A stretch of 64,000 nt of DNA from assembly GCF_002234675.1 (NCBI RefSeq), contig NC_019866.2, positions 3,950,642-4,014,641 on the forward strand, in the 5' to 3' direction. A program made the position numbers and the translations under genes. The stretch comes from Oryzias latipes (lineage: Eukaryota; Chordata; Actinopteri; Beloniformes; Adrianichthyidae). Below the pieces are notes generated by a model. It was not told where the DNA came from. It was given only the letters and a program-made list of their open reading frames with translations, and made no database searches. Shown here piece by piece: positions 22,621 through 34,123 of this stretch (the first letter of the stretch is position 1; every line of letters begins with the position of its first letter).

Positions 22621-24464
22621 GGGCATCACCACTGTCTGGTCATCTTTAGATGATGTGAACGTTTACCACGTTTTTCAAACTAATATTCGGTCTGGCTCTG
22701 TTTTTATATCTCACTTGGTGTTTTTAAAATTTATTTTTGATGCACCAAAAAGTTGGAAGTTATTTATTGGTAATAAAAACTAGTGTAATGCATTATTAAA
22801 ACGTTTATGAGGAATATTTTACTCTTTGCATGCTCAGATATCTTTGTATTACAACCTACTTAACATCCCAATTTTATATTTATAAAGAGATGAGACCATG
22901 AAGCATTTTAAGACAAAGATTGTATTTTTTTTATTTATACATGTTTGCCAACAAGCCAAAACCAATTAATCGGCAAATTCAGACTAAAATCTCTAAAGAT
23001 AACATAATGTTCAGAAAAAATATACCAAATAAAAAAATAAGACTGTAAATATAATAGAAAAAGATACAATAAAATAAAACTGTTTTTTCTGCTTATGTTT
23101 AGTTACTTTTAGCCTTTCTTATACATAAATGTAAATTACAGAGCTAAATTTTCTGTCAGGCTTCATACATCCATACTTTTTATTAAATGTTTGTGTTTCC
23201 TTTATGTTTTGCTCTGTGCTTTTCACAGATCTGTCCGTTCGTCCTGTTATTGTAGGTTATAGGTGCAGTGATTTAAACCTGCTTTTATGACAGTATTTTT
23301 CTGAGGCACACAGAGCTCAGCTTCTCTGTTGGGTCTCAATTTTCCCTTTTTCCAAAGTTAAAAAAACAACATCATTTTCCTTTTTATAAATTGCCTAAAA
23401 CACAGGGTGGCTCCCTCAATTATTCTTTAAGTAAATACCCAAAACAAACACTGTTATTATTAGTAGTTAATACGACCCCACACCACCCCCTCATCCTTAA
23501 AAATACTTTGTGGCACAGTTGTTTCTTCCTTCTAATCCTTCTGCTGGCATTGTGCAGAAAGTAACTTTGAATCAAACATTACAGGAATAATTAAGAACGC
23601 AGTGCAATTTTGAGGGAAGTAAATATGGGGATATTCTTTGAACAATAGATATAAATAATCTGTAATGTGATACAGTTTAAAAGTAACTTGCAATAAAACT
23701 GATCTGACGCAGAATCTAGTAAATCAGGAGGTACTTCAGAATTCAATTCAGTATGACAGCATTTACCACTTTTTGCACCTTGTAATACCTTCAGAAAAGC
23801 TTCATCATAGGCCAGCTGACCAACGTTTGCAACCTGGTGGTTGTTGTAAATCAGTTCTGCTTGTCAGGAGTCAGATTTGGATTTTAGTCATTTTAAAATC
23901 GAATCAGTTTAAAAGATAACATGCTTCCATCACATTTTCTCAATGTGGCAAAAATAAATATCTCAGAAAAACTTTAAACACATCTAGATAATTTTTCTAT
24001 TTTACAACTTAGACTGAATTCAATTATCTTAGGGAAAATGTTCAACGATGTTGTGTTTGTTTGGCTAGATTTATTGTTGCAGTTATACAAAACCACAATA
24101 ACTATGATCTAAATGTAAAAAAATGTTTGAAATATTTCTAATTACAACTTTGTAACTGTTGCTCTTCATTGTGTAATGATCTAGTTTTGATTTCGGTGCT
24201 TTTTCTGAGGAGATCTTTAACCACTGAAACCTTGGAATGTTATAAGTCAAGTTGGCCACAAGAGGGCGGCAGAGCACTGATCAGGGCTGGTTGTTTCCAC
24301 TTCTTGTAGAGCAGAAGCTGTTTTTAGATGTTTATTCTGTATTGACAGAAGGTGCACGTTTAGTTTCATGTTTTTCTTAATTGACGAAAATGTCTAAGGG
24401 GATAAACTCTAAAGCTGGATTTGCCATGAAGCTGATTCCTGAATCAGGAAGTTTTTTAATGACT
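22621..24464. other. AT-rich intergenic spacer, nothing recognised
   Basis: Upstream flank of tbc1d10b, AT-rich, with no supported exon. It is also present in copy B (about 55279-59420, there interrupted by a LINE), so its conservation between copies reflects duplication, not constraint. Confidence 0.5.
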
Positions 24465-24469
24465 CACCT

Positions 24470-25011
24470 TGTCATGGCTACAGAACACTTTTCGAACCCA
24501 GATGCTGAAACCCAGAAGGAACACAGCGGGAGGCAAGCGTGGCAGGTAAGAGGTTTAATACGTGGAGCAGGAAACAGAGCGTGAGCAGGACTGGATGTCG
24601 GTTCCAAACTAGAGGCAGAAGTTAGCGGCGTCACTGGTGGATTTCTCCGTAGGCAGATGTTGGTGGAGGATGGGATACTTGAAGAGGCAGAGGCTCGTGG
24701 TGGGTCCGCAGGAGAGGACAGATTGGCGAGACCGGCTGGAAACTGATTCTGGCGACCACTCGTGGTACTGGATTCCTGGAGGTGAGTAGAGAGAGACAGT
24801 TTTTAATCATAGACTTGATGTAACGAAACAGACAATAGCTTGACTTGAGGACCAACTATGCACCATCAGGGGCAACGGACTGGCGAAGACTGATGATCCT
24901 GTGGCTCCTTATGAAGGCGGATGAGATGATGAGGTAAGTGGTCGCAGGTGGGGAGAATCAGCAGCCAAGCGGAGAGGAGAGGGGGAGGAGTCTGACAGAG
25001 GCACCATATCA
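24470..25011 (-). repeat. 3' LTR of the chromovirus element
   Basis: Starts TGTCATGG and ends ATATCA on the plus strand, 542 bases, matching 29590-30109 closely. The adjacent G-run read on the minus strand is the polypurine tract. Confidence 0.88.
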
Positions 25012-28000
25012 GTACCCCCCCCTCAACGACCGCCTCCAGGCGGTCAAGGGCGGCGATCAGGGTGGCACGGAAGAAATCCTCAAGGATTGAGGGGTCCAAA
25101 ATAAACGAGCGGGAAATCCAGGAGCGCTCCTCCGGACCGTAGCCCACCCAGTCGACCAGGAACTGGAATCCATGACCCCTTCGACGGACATCCAAAATCC
25201 GGCTGACGTCATAGGCCGGAGCGCCGTCGATGACCCGGGCGGGCGGTGGGGAAGTGGACGGCGGGCACAGAGGACTGTCCTGGACTGGCTTGATCTGAGA
25301 GATGTGGAACGACGGGTGGACCTTCAGGGCTTTGGGTAAACGAAGACGGACACAGGTAGGTTTGATGAGTTTGTCAATGACGTAAGGACCGATGAATCGT
25401 GGAGCCAGTTTCTTGGAGGATGCCTGAATGGGTATATTGCGAGTGGAGAGCCAAACCCGCTGACCAGGTTGATAGTCGGGTCCCACCACCCTGCGACGGT
25501 TGGCGATCCGGCAGTTGCTCTCCTTGGTGCGGAGGAGAGCGGCCTTCGTCTGAGTCCAGACGCGTTGACAACGCTGGATGTGATGGTGGACGGAAGGCAC
25601 TGCCAGATCCAACTCCTGGGATGGAAACAGAGGTGGTGAGTACCCTAGGGCGGCCTCAAAAGGAGAGATCCCGGTGGCAGATGAAGGATGAGTGTTATGG
25701 GCATACTCTATCCATACCAGGAAGGTGGACCAGTCCTTTTCATTCTGTGCCGCCAGACAGCGGAGAGCTGCCTCCAGCTCCTGGTTCGCTCTCTCCGCTT
25801 GGCCATTTGACTGGGGATGATAGCCGGACGAGAGACTGACCGTGGCCCCCAAGGCCGAGCAGAAGGCCTTCCACACTTGTGACGTGAATTGGGGGCCACG
25901 GTCGGAGACAATGTCCATAGGGATGCCATGGTGGCGAAAAACGTGGTTGACCATTAGGTCAGCAGTTTCAGTGGCCGTAGGGAGTTGAGGAAGGGGAATG
26001 AAGTGAGCCATTTTCGAAAAACGATCAACAACAGTGAGGATAGTTGTGTTACCGTGTGACGGGGGAAGACCGGTGACGAAATCCATGGCAAGATGGGACC
26101 AGGGTCGATTGGGAATGGGGAGTGGATGAAGCAGACCTGCCGGAGCAGAGGATGAAGATTTTGATCGGGCGCACGTGGAGCAGGCTGCTACATACTCCCG
26201 CACGTCCTTTTCCATGGCAGGCCAATGGAACCTTTTGCGAACAAGGTTAAGAGTCCGGTGAATTCCCCCATGGCAAGCCAAGCGGGATGTATGCCCCCAT
26301 GTGATGACCTCGGACCGGAGATCAGCAGGAACGAACAAGGTACCCCTGGGGACAGGAGGGTGGTCATTATTGTCTCTCAGGGCTTGGAGTACCTTGTTTT
26401 CGACGTCCCACGTGAGGGCTCCGATGACGCAGGTGGAGGGAAGGATAGTGGCTGGGGCGCGTTCTGAAGGGCTGTACTTTCGGGACAGGGCTTGACATTT
26501 CGGGATCTGGGTCTGAAGGTGATTACAAAATTGAAGCGGTCAAAAAAGAGACACCAACGAGCTTGCCTGAAGTTGATCCGTTTGGCTGAGCGGAGATAAG
26601 CCAGGTTCTTGTGATCGGTCCATACGATGAATGGCTGTTCTGCTCCCTCCAACCAGTGACGCCATTCCTCCAATGCCAGCTTGATGGCAAGTAGTTCCCG
26701 GTTGCCGACATCGTAGTTCTGTTCTGCCAGTGATAATTTGCGAGAAAAAAAGGCACAAGGTTTCATTTTGCCTGTTGAGTCTTCCTTTTGGGAGAGGACG
26801 GCCCCCACACCGGTATCAGAAGCGTCGACCTCGACGATGAATTGGCGAGATGGGTCAGGTTGGATGAGGATGGGTGCGGATACGAACAGTTCCTTCAATT
26901 TGTCAAAGGCTTGTTGGGCTTCAGTGGACCAGACAAAGGGGTGAGAAGTAGAAGTAAGGCGCGTGAGGGGAGAAGCTATGCTGCTGTAAATACGGATAAA
27001 GCGCCTGTAAAAATTGGTGAAGCCTAGAAACTGTTGGAGTTTTTTCCGAGTGTCTGGAGGAGCCCAGTTGGTGACGGCTTCTAACTTAGCAGGATCAGGT
27101 CAGATGCAACCGGCCTCAATGATATAGCCGAGAAACTGAACGGTTGAGACATGAAACTCGCATTTCTCAAATTTTACATAAAGCTGGTTTTCCAATAATC
27201 TCTCCAGCACGAGACGTACGTGATGTTCATGTTGGGCCTGATCATGAGAATAGATGAGAATGTCATCTAGGTATACGAAGACGAACCGGTTAAGGAAATC
27301 ACGGAGTATGTCGTTAACCAACCTCTGGAAGACTGCAGGGGCGTTGGTGAGGCCAAAAGGCATGACCAAATATTCATAGTGGCCTAAGGGGGTTTTGAAT
27401 GCAGTCTTCCATTCGTCGCCTTCTTTGATGCGAACCAAATGGTACGCATTGCGGAGGTCTAATTTAGTGAAGATACGAGCTTGTTGAACGGAGTCAAAAA
27501 CGGATGTGATTAGTGGCAGGGAGTATTTATCTTTGACTGTGATCTGATTAAGTTCGCGGTAATCGATGCAAGGCCTGAGTGTCTTATCTTTTTTCTCCAC
27601 GAAGAAAAATCCAGCCCCCACAGGGGAGGAGGAGGGACATATGTGCCCTAGCGAAAGCGCTTCCTGGATGTACTGTTCCATGGCGTTTCTTTCGGGGCCC
27701 GACAGGTTTAATAGCTGCCCCTTAGGTAGAGGAGCACCAGGAAGGAGGGTAATAGCGCAATCGTAAGGTCTGTGCGGGGGAAGGGCGCTAGCCTTAGTTT
27801 TACTGAAAACCGCTTTTAAGTCGTGATAACACGACGGAATGGAAGCAAGATCTACTGAGACGGGACTCTCGGTATCAATGGAGCACACACGGGGAACCGC
27901 GGACAGTAAACAGTTAGCGAGGCAGTACGAACTCCATTGAGTGACAGATCCTTGAGCCCAGTTAAATTGGGAATTGTGCAATTTAAGCCAGGAGAACCCT

Positions 28001-29589
28001 AGCACTATGGGAGTATGAGCGGACTGGGTGATGTAAAACTGAACTGATTCCCTATGATTACCTGACGTGACGAGTAGAATGGGCTTGGTACGGTGGGTGA
28101 TACGAGACAGGTGTTGTCCCCCGAGGCCAGAGGCTTCAATGGGGGTTTCTAGGGGCTCTGTGGGGATAGACAAGTGGTTAACTACATGAAAGTCAATAAG
28201 GCTCTGTTCCGCCCCAGAATCTACGAGGGCCCTAAGATCATGAACTTGGAGATCGAGGCATAACTTGACAGGTAAATACAAAAATTCTTTACCAGAATCT
28301 GTGGCAGATAACTCCCCTCGCGGCCTGTCGTCTAGCGAGGGGCTTGGGAGTTTAAACGTACTGGGCACCCTGAGACTAAATGGCCTTTAGCCCCGCAGTA
28401 GAAACAGGCACCAGCTTCGCGTCTTTTGCGCCGCTCCTCTTCTGACAGCCTTGAGTGACCGATCTGCATGGGTTCATCCATAGTCTTGGAGGGGACAGGA
28501 CACTCAGCATACGGGTCTGGATCGATCGGTGGAGCGTGGACTGACTTAGTCTGGAGACGTGGAGGCGGATGACTTCGTTCTTTTTGGCGTTCCCGTATCC
28601 TAACGTCCGACCTGAGAGCGGCGGAAACTAACTCCTCAAAGGATCGTGCTTCCGGTTGAGAACAAAGGTGGTCTTTAATTTGTTCATTAAAGGACTGGTA
28701 GAAAACACCTTTGAGGGCCAGATCGGGCCAGCCAGCTTCAACCGCTAGAATGCGGAAATCGATAACGTGATCGCTAACAGGACGGCTCCGCTGTTTGAGT
28801 GCAAGCAGCCGCCGGGTCGCCTCTTCCTGTTTACGAGGTTGGTCGATTATCAGGCGGAATTCGCCGAGGAAACGCTCATAAGACAGGTGAGAGATGGGAT
28901 TGGCAGAGAGAAAGGCTTGGGCCCACTGGAGAGCTTTACTTCGTAGAGAATTGATGATGAGTGTGATCTTCTTGTGATCGGTCCATACGATGAATGGCTG
29001 TTCTGCTCCCTCCAACCAGTGACGCCATTCCTCCAATGCCAGCTTGATGGCAAGTAGTTCCCGGTTGCCGACATCGTAGTTCTGTTCTGCCGGTGATAAT
29101 TTGCGAGAAAAAAAGGCACAAGGTTTCATTTTGCCTGTTGAGTCTTCCTTTTGGGAGAGGACGGCCCCCACACCGGTATCAGAAGCGTCGACCTCGACGA
29201 TGAATTGGCGAGATGGGTCAGGTTGGATGAGGATGGGTGCGGATACGAACAGTTCTTTCAATTTGTCAAAGGCTTGTTGGGCTTCAGTGGACCAGACAAA
29301 GGGGTGAGAAGTAGAAGTAAGGCGCGTGAGGGGAGAAGCTATGCTGCTGTAATTACGGATAAAGCGCCTGTAAAAATTGGCGAAGCCTAGAAACTGTTGG
29401 AGTTTTTTCCGAGTGTCTGGAGGAGCCCAGTTGGTGACGGCTTCTAACTTAGCAGGATCAGGTCGGTTGCAACCGGCCTCAATGATATAGCCGAGAAACT
29501 GAACGGTTGAGACATGAAACTCGCATTTCTCAAATTTTACATAAAGCTGGTTTTCCAATAATCTTTCCAGCACAGAGGCCAGTCCGTTC

Positions 29590-30109
29590 TGTCATGGCTA
29601 CAGAACACTTTTCGAACCCAGAAGCTGAAACCCAGAAGGAACACAGCGGGAGGCAAGCGTGGCAGGTAAGAGGTTTAATACGTGGAGCAGGAAACAGAGC
29701 GTGAGCAGGACTGGATGTCGGTTCCAAACTAGAGGCAGAAGTTAGCGGCGTCACTGGTGGATTTCTCCGTAGGCAGATGTTGGTGAAGGATGGGATACTT
29801 GGTCCGCAGGAGAGGACAGATTGGCGAGACCGGCTGGAAACTGATTCTGGCGACCACTCGTGGTACTGGATTCCTGGAGGTGAGTAGAGAGAGACAGTTT
29901 TTAGTCATAGACTTGACGTAACGAAACAGACAATAGCTTGACTTGAGGACCAACTATGCACCATCAGGGGCAACGGACTGGCGAAGACTGATGATCCTGT
30001 GGCTCCTTATGAAGGCGGATGAGATGATGAGGTAAGTGGTCGCAGGTGGGGAGAATCAGCAGCCAAACGGAGAGGAGAGGGGGAGGAGTCTGACAGAGGC
30101 ACCATATCA
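29590..30109 (-). repeat. 5' LTR of the chromovirus element
   Basis: 520 bases, same ends as its partner at 24470-25011. It differs by a handful of substitutions and one short length difference, consistent with a young insertion. It is flanked on the outside by the cacct target duplication. Confidence 0.88.
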
Positions 30110-30114
30110 CACCT

Positions 30115-30876
30115 GGAGTTTGCTTAAAAAAAGTGAGTCTGCATGAGTAACATCCCTTATGCTTACAAGAAATAAAGTAAGCATAATTCAATGCTAAAAG
30201 TTAAATATATGGTGGAAACTTTTTTTTATTGTTCTGAAACTGTTACCTGCATTATAAAATCTATATTTTTTTCACCAATGTAAAAATAAATGTTGTGTCC
30301 ATTCACATTATTGCCTTATAAAAACAGAAATAATCAATCAAACAATATACATTGAATAAGTGTTTTCCTAAATTGTAAATTACAACTTTTTTTTAATGTA
30401 ATATTTTAGAATAATTAGTAAATCTGATTTTACACTTGCGCTATTCTATGGGGTCAAGATGACCATTGACGTGTTAATACTACCATGACAAAGGAGGATA
30501 AAGGTGGAGAGGATTTCATGTAATCCATGGAAATCAGTGAAGATCACAAATCATTGAAGAAAAAAGGTTCAGAGCATTGTCTTGTGGGGTCTAGATGACC
30601 CAACTCCCAACGTTAAAGTGCCTAGGATAGCACAAGGGTTATAACAGTCTTATGAGTTGCTTCAGTCAATCACTGGATGGCGCCGTCTCTTAATGAAATG
30701 CTCTGAATGAAGTCACTTTTACATTTACTGTCATCCAAAAAAATCTATATTAATAATAAATATATAAACTTTTTCTCCTGCTTTATGGATTCAAACTTAC
30801 TTTAATTAAACATTTTTCATACCTTGATTCAAACCTGCTATCCGACTCTCTCACTACAACCAATGTTCAAACTTTT
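30115..30876. other. AT-rich spacer
   Basis: No gene seen. The first 240 bases continue the duplicated block and are found again at about 59426-59665, directly joined there to the empty target site. Confidence 0.5.
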
Positions 30877-32770
30877 ACTTCTTCTTCTTCTTTCTCTTTC
30901 GGCTTTTCCCATCAGGGGTCGCCACAGCGAATCATCCTTTTCCACCTCACTCTATCATGGACATCTTCTACCCTAACATTAGCCAACTTCATGTCCTCTG
31001 TTAAGACATCCATGTATCTCCTCTTTGGCCGTTCTCTTGCCCTCCTGCCAGGCAGCTCCATCTCCAACATCCTTCTACCAATATATCCACTATCCCTCCT
31101 CTGAACATGTCCAAACCATCTCAGTCTGGCTTCTCTGACTTTGTCGCTAACACAGGCAACATGAGCCGTCCCTCTGATTTACTCGTTCCTTATCCTGTCT
31201 AACCTGGTCACTCCTAAGGAGAACCTCAACATCTTCATCTCCGCTACCTCCATCTCAGCCTCTTGTCTCTGTCTCACTGCTACCGTCTCTAACCCATAGA
31301 GCAGAGCTGGTCTCACCACTGTCTTGTACACCTTTCCTTTGAGTCTTGCTGGTACTCTTCTGTCACACAACACTCCTGACACTTTCCTCCACCCGCTCCA
31401 ACCTGCCTGCACTCGCCTCTTCACCTCTTTTCCAAACCCCCCATCACACTGAACTGTTGACCCCAAGTACTTAAACTCCTGCACCTTCTTCACCTCAGCC
31501 CCCTGTAACCTAACGCTTCTACCTTGATCCCTCTCGTTCAGACACATGTATTCTGTCTTACTACGACTGACCTTCATGCCTCTTCTTTCCAGAGCAAACC
31601 TCCACCTCTCTAGCTGTTCCTCCACCTGCTCTCTACTCTCACTGCAAATTACAATGTCATCAGCAAACATCATTGTCCAGGGAGATTCCTGTCTTACCCC
31701 GTCTGTCAGCCTGTCCATCAGCATAGCAAACAAAAAAGGACTCAAAGCTGATCCTTGGTGTAGTCCCACCTCCACCTTGAACTCCTCTGTCTGACCTACA
31801 GCACATCTCACCACCGTCATACTTCTCTCATACATGTTCTGAACTACTCTGACATACTTCTCTGCCACTCCAGACGACCTCATACAGTACCACAGCTCCT
31901 CCCTCGGCACCCTGTCATACGCCTTCTCTAAATCTACGAACACACAATGCAGCTCCTTCTGACCATCTCTGTACTTTTCCATCAACATTCTCAAAGCAAA
32001 AATGGCATCAGTGGTGCTCTTACGGGGCATGAAACCATACTGCTGCTCACAGATCTCCACCTTCTTCCTAAGCCTGGCTTCCACTACTCTTTCCCACAGC
32101 TTCATTGTGTGGCTCATCAACTTTATTCCTCTATAGTTGCTGCAGTTCTGCGTGTCACCCTTGTTCTTAAAGATCGGAACCAGAACGCTTCTCCTCCATT
32201 CCTCAGGCATCTTCTCACTCTCTAAAATCCTATTGAACAAACTCGTTAGAAATTCCACTGCTGTCTCTCCTAGGCACTTCCATACCTCCACAGGTACGTC
32301 ATCAGGACCAACGGCCTTTCCGCTCTTCATCATTTTCAGAGCCTTCCTAACCTCATCCTTTCCAATCTCTGCTACTTCCTGCTCCACAACAACCACATCT
32401 TCCTCCCTTCTTTTCCTGTCATTTTCCACGTTCATCAGCTCCTCAAAATACTCCTTCCATCTTTTCTGTACACTCTCCTGGGTTGTTAGCACCTTTCCAT
32501 CTCTGTCCTTAATCACCCTTACCTGTTGCACATCCTTCCCATCTCTGTCTCTCTGTCTGGCTAGCCTGTACAAGTCCTTTTCTCCTTTCTTTGTGTCTAA
32601 CCTGTCATATAGCTCATCGTAAGCTTTCTGTTTGGCCTTTGCCACCTCTCTCTTCACTCTACGCTGCGCTTCCTTGTACTCCTGTCTACCTTCCTCAGTC
32701 CTTTCTACATCCCACTTCCTTTTAGCCAACCTCTTCCTCTGGACGCATTCTAACATATTTTCCACAATTT
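30877..32770 (-). mobile_element. RTE-clade LINE, 5'-truncated
   Basis: A 528-residue open frame (32765-31179) holds most of a reverse transcriptase: GKAVGPDDVPVEVWK, YGFMPRKSTTDAIFA, VDLEKAYDRVPRE, GLHQGSALSPFLFA, the catalytic FADDIVICSES and the thumb. The endonuclease domain is missing, so the copy is 5'-truncated, the usual fate of LINE insertions. The frame closes with TAA after RLDRIRNE, where related elements have TAC for the Tyr of RNEYIRG. In the same frame the normal C-terminus continues (LRWFGHVQRRDSGYIGRRML, ending RCGDP at the canonical stop), so one nonsense change separates it from a full-length RT tail. The 3' end is a short AAG microsatellite. It is relatively young by its open frame. 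Confidence 0.88.
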
Positions 32771-32789
32771 GCTTTTTTTTGGGGGGGGT

Positions 32790-33793
32790 TCTGTGACTTT
32801 ACAATGACCCACCCAATGACTCACATGTTTGGCTCTCCTTTGGCGAGTGCTGCTTGTCAGACTTCAGAACCGCAAACATACATGTTCATTTTCATTTCTG
32901 AAAATATCCGAAGCACTAAAAACCATCAATGCTCAATGTAGATTTTAATATGACAAATGTACCAGCATTGTGCTTTAGGAGCTTTTATTTTTTCTTGACC
33001 TGACTTAGAAGCAGGTCCAAGTGGTTGCTATGGAAACACCAAACCTCAACGGGACTCCCAAACAAACCCGACACGTTGCACTGCTCAGCAGAAGGAAACA
33101 CCCTCTAAGATCATCTTCTCAACCAGACGAATCGTGACTGCAAGTTTCCACAAGTCGTGTAAACAAAAGGAAACCCCCAAAGAATGTGGACTTACCACGG
33201 AGGATATAAACAAGTTCTGGGACTCTGTTCCCGTCTCTTTGTGATGAAGGTTTCCAATGTGGTCATGGTGAACGACTGACTGTAAATGAAACCACTTACA
33301 GTCAGTCGTTCACCTGAAAGGGAACAAATTATTTTCATGGTGAAGATTTTAGAACAGGAAGCATAATTTAAGTTTTCACACAATTCACATCAATTCAACA
33401 CAGTTTGTCCATCTTCATCTCATTCTTTATGCACAATTCTTTAAAATTATCAACGTCTTCCTGCTCATCTGCTTCCTGGAAACATTTATTTGTTGCAGGG
33501 ATTTTTTGGATCAGTTTCCTGCTGTCTCTTTGCTGCAGGTATAACCTTTCTTGTTCCTCTTCCCCCCCCCCTCCCCCGTGTTTGTCTTTTTACTGTCAGA
33601 GCTCAACAGCTGATAGGAATCTGGTTCTGCTGGAAGTTTATCACTAATCCTTAGTTACATGCGGGTTTTCCTCTCTTTGTATGGGGATCCCTCCATCTGC
33701 CGAGCCACTTTATTATACAATGAAGGCAATTTAGCTTCATTGAAGTAGAATGAATGGATCAAACTGATCAAGAAAGAACTGAAATATAACAAT
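32790..33793. other. Intergenic spacer between RTE LINE and hsd3b7
   Basis: No exon recognised. It contains the perfect hairpin at 33267-33314 and a C-rich run near 33567-33580. Confidence 0.5.
33267..33314. repeat. Perfect 19-bp inverted repeat with 10-base loop
   Basis: The left arm 33267-33285 (ggtgaacgactgactgtaa) is exactly the reverse complement of 33296-33314, separated by atgaaaccac. Pairing stops abruptly at both outer ends. It could be the scar of a template-switch event or a short RNA hairpin; it is shorter than a usual pre-miRNA. Confidence 0.8.
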
Positions 33794-34123
33794 CTTTATT
33801 ACTAAAGTTCAATCTTATTGCTTTTTTCTTTTCCCTTGGGAGTTGGCACTTTCTGCACAGAATTCAACATAAATACAACTAATTACCATAATAAATGCAA
33901 GTAAAATGTTTACAATTGTCATCAATTATATACATAGCTTAAGCGTGCTGATGTGAAATTAAAGTACTGACACTTTAGTTTATGTACAATTGTTAATACA
34001 AAGATAAGGTATAAACGTTTGCCAATACTATATTGTTATTAGCAGCATTTACGATTTGGTTTCAATGACATCATCCATAATCTGAGTGTTTGATTGCACA
34101 TTGACACAAACGTCTGGCATCCG
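33794..34123 (-). other. hsd3b7: hsd3b7 3' untranslated region with poly(A) signal
   Basis: From the hsd3b7 stop codon leftwards, the first good minus-strand AATAAA is at 33800-33795, which would give a 3' UTR of about 340 bases. The end is inferred from this signal. Confidence 0.5.

Larger units (their letters stand above)
24470..30109 (-). mobile_element. Ty3/Gypsy LTR retrotransposon, chromovirus type, broken
   Basis: An LTR element read on the minus strand, framed by a 5-base target duplication (cacct at 24465-24469 and 30110-30114) and starting TG, ending CA. LTRs lie at both ends. Parts, in element order from the right: Gag C-terminal sequence with a CCHC zinc knuckle, protease with a DSGAEQS motif, reverse transcriptase (YLDDIL), RNase H, then integrase with zinc-binding and core motifs and a C-terminal chromodomain (about 24.9-26.3 kb). 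The chromodomain assigns it to the chromoviruses. A purine tract adjoins the left LTR. The internal part is rearranged, some pol sequence being present twice, and it is not whole; I count roughly three or four breaks. The LTRs differ by about 1 percent, so insertion is recent. The partner site in copy B is empty. Confidence 0.9.
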
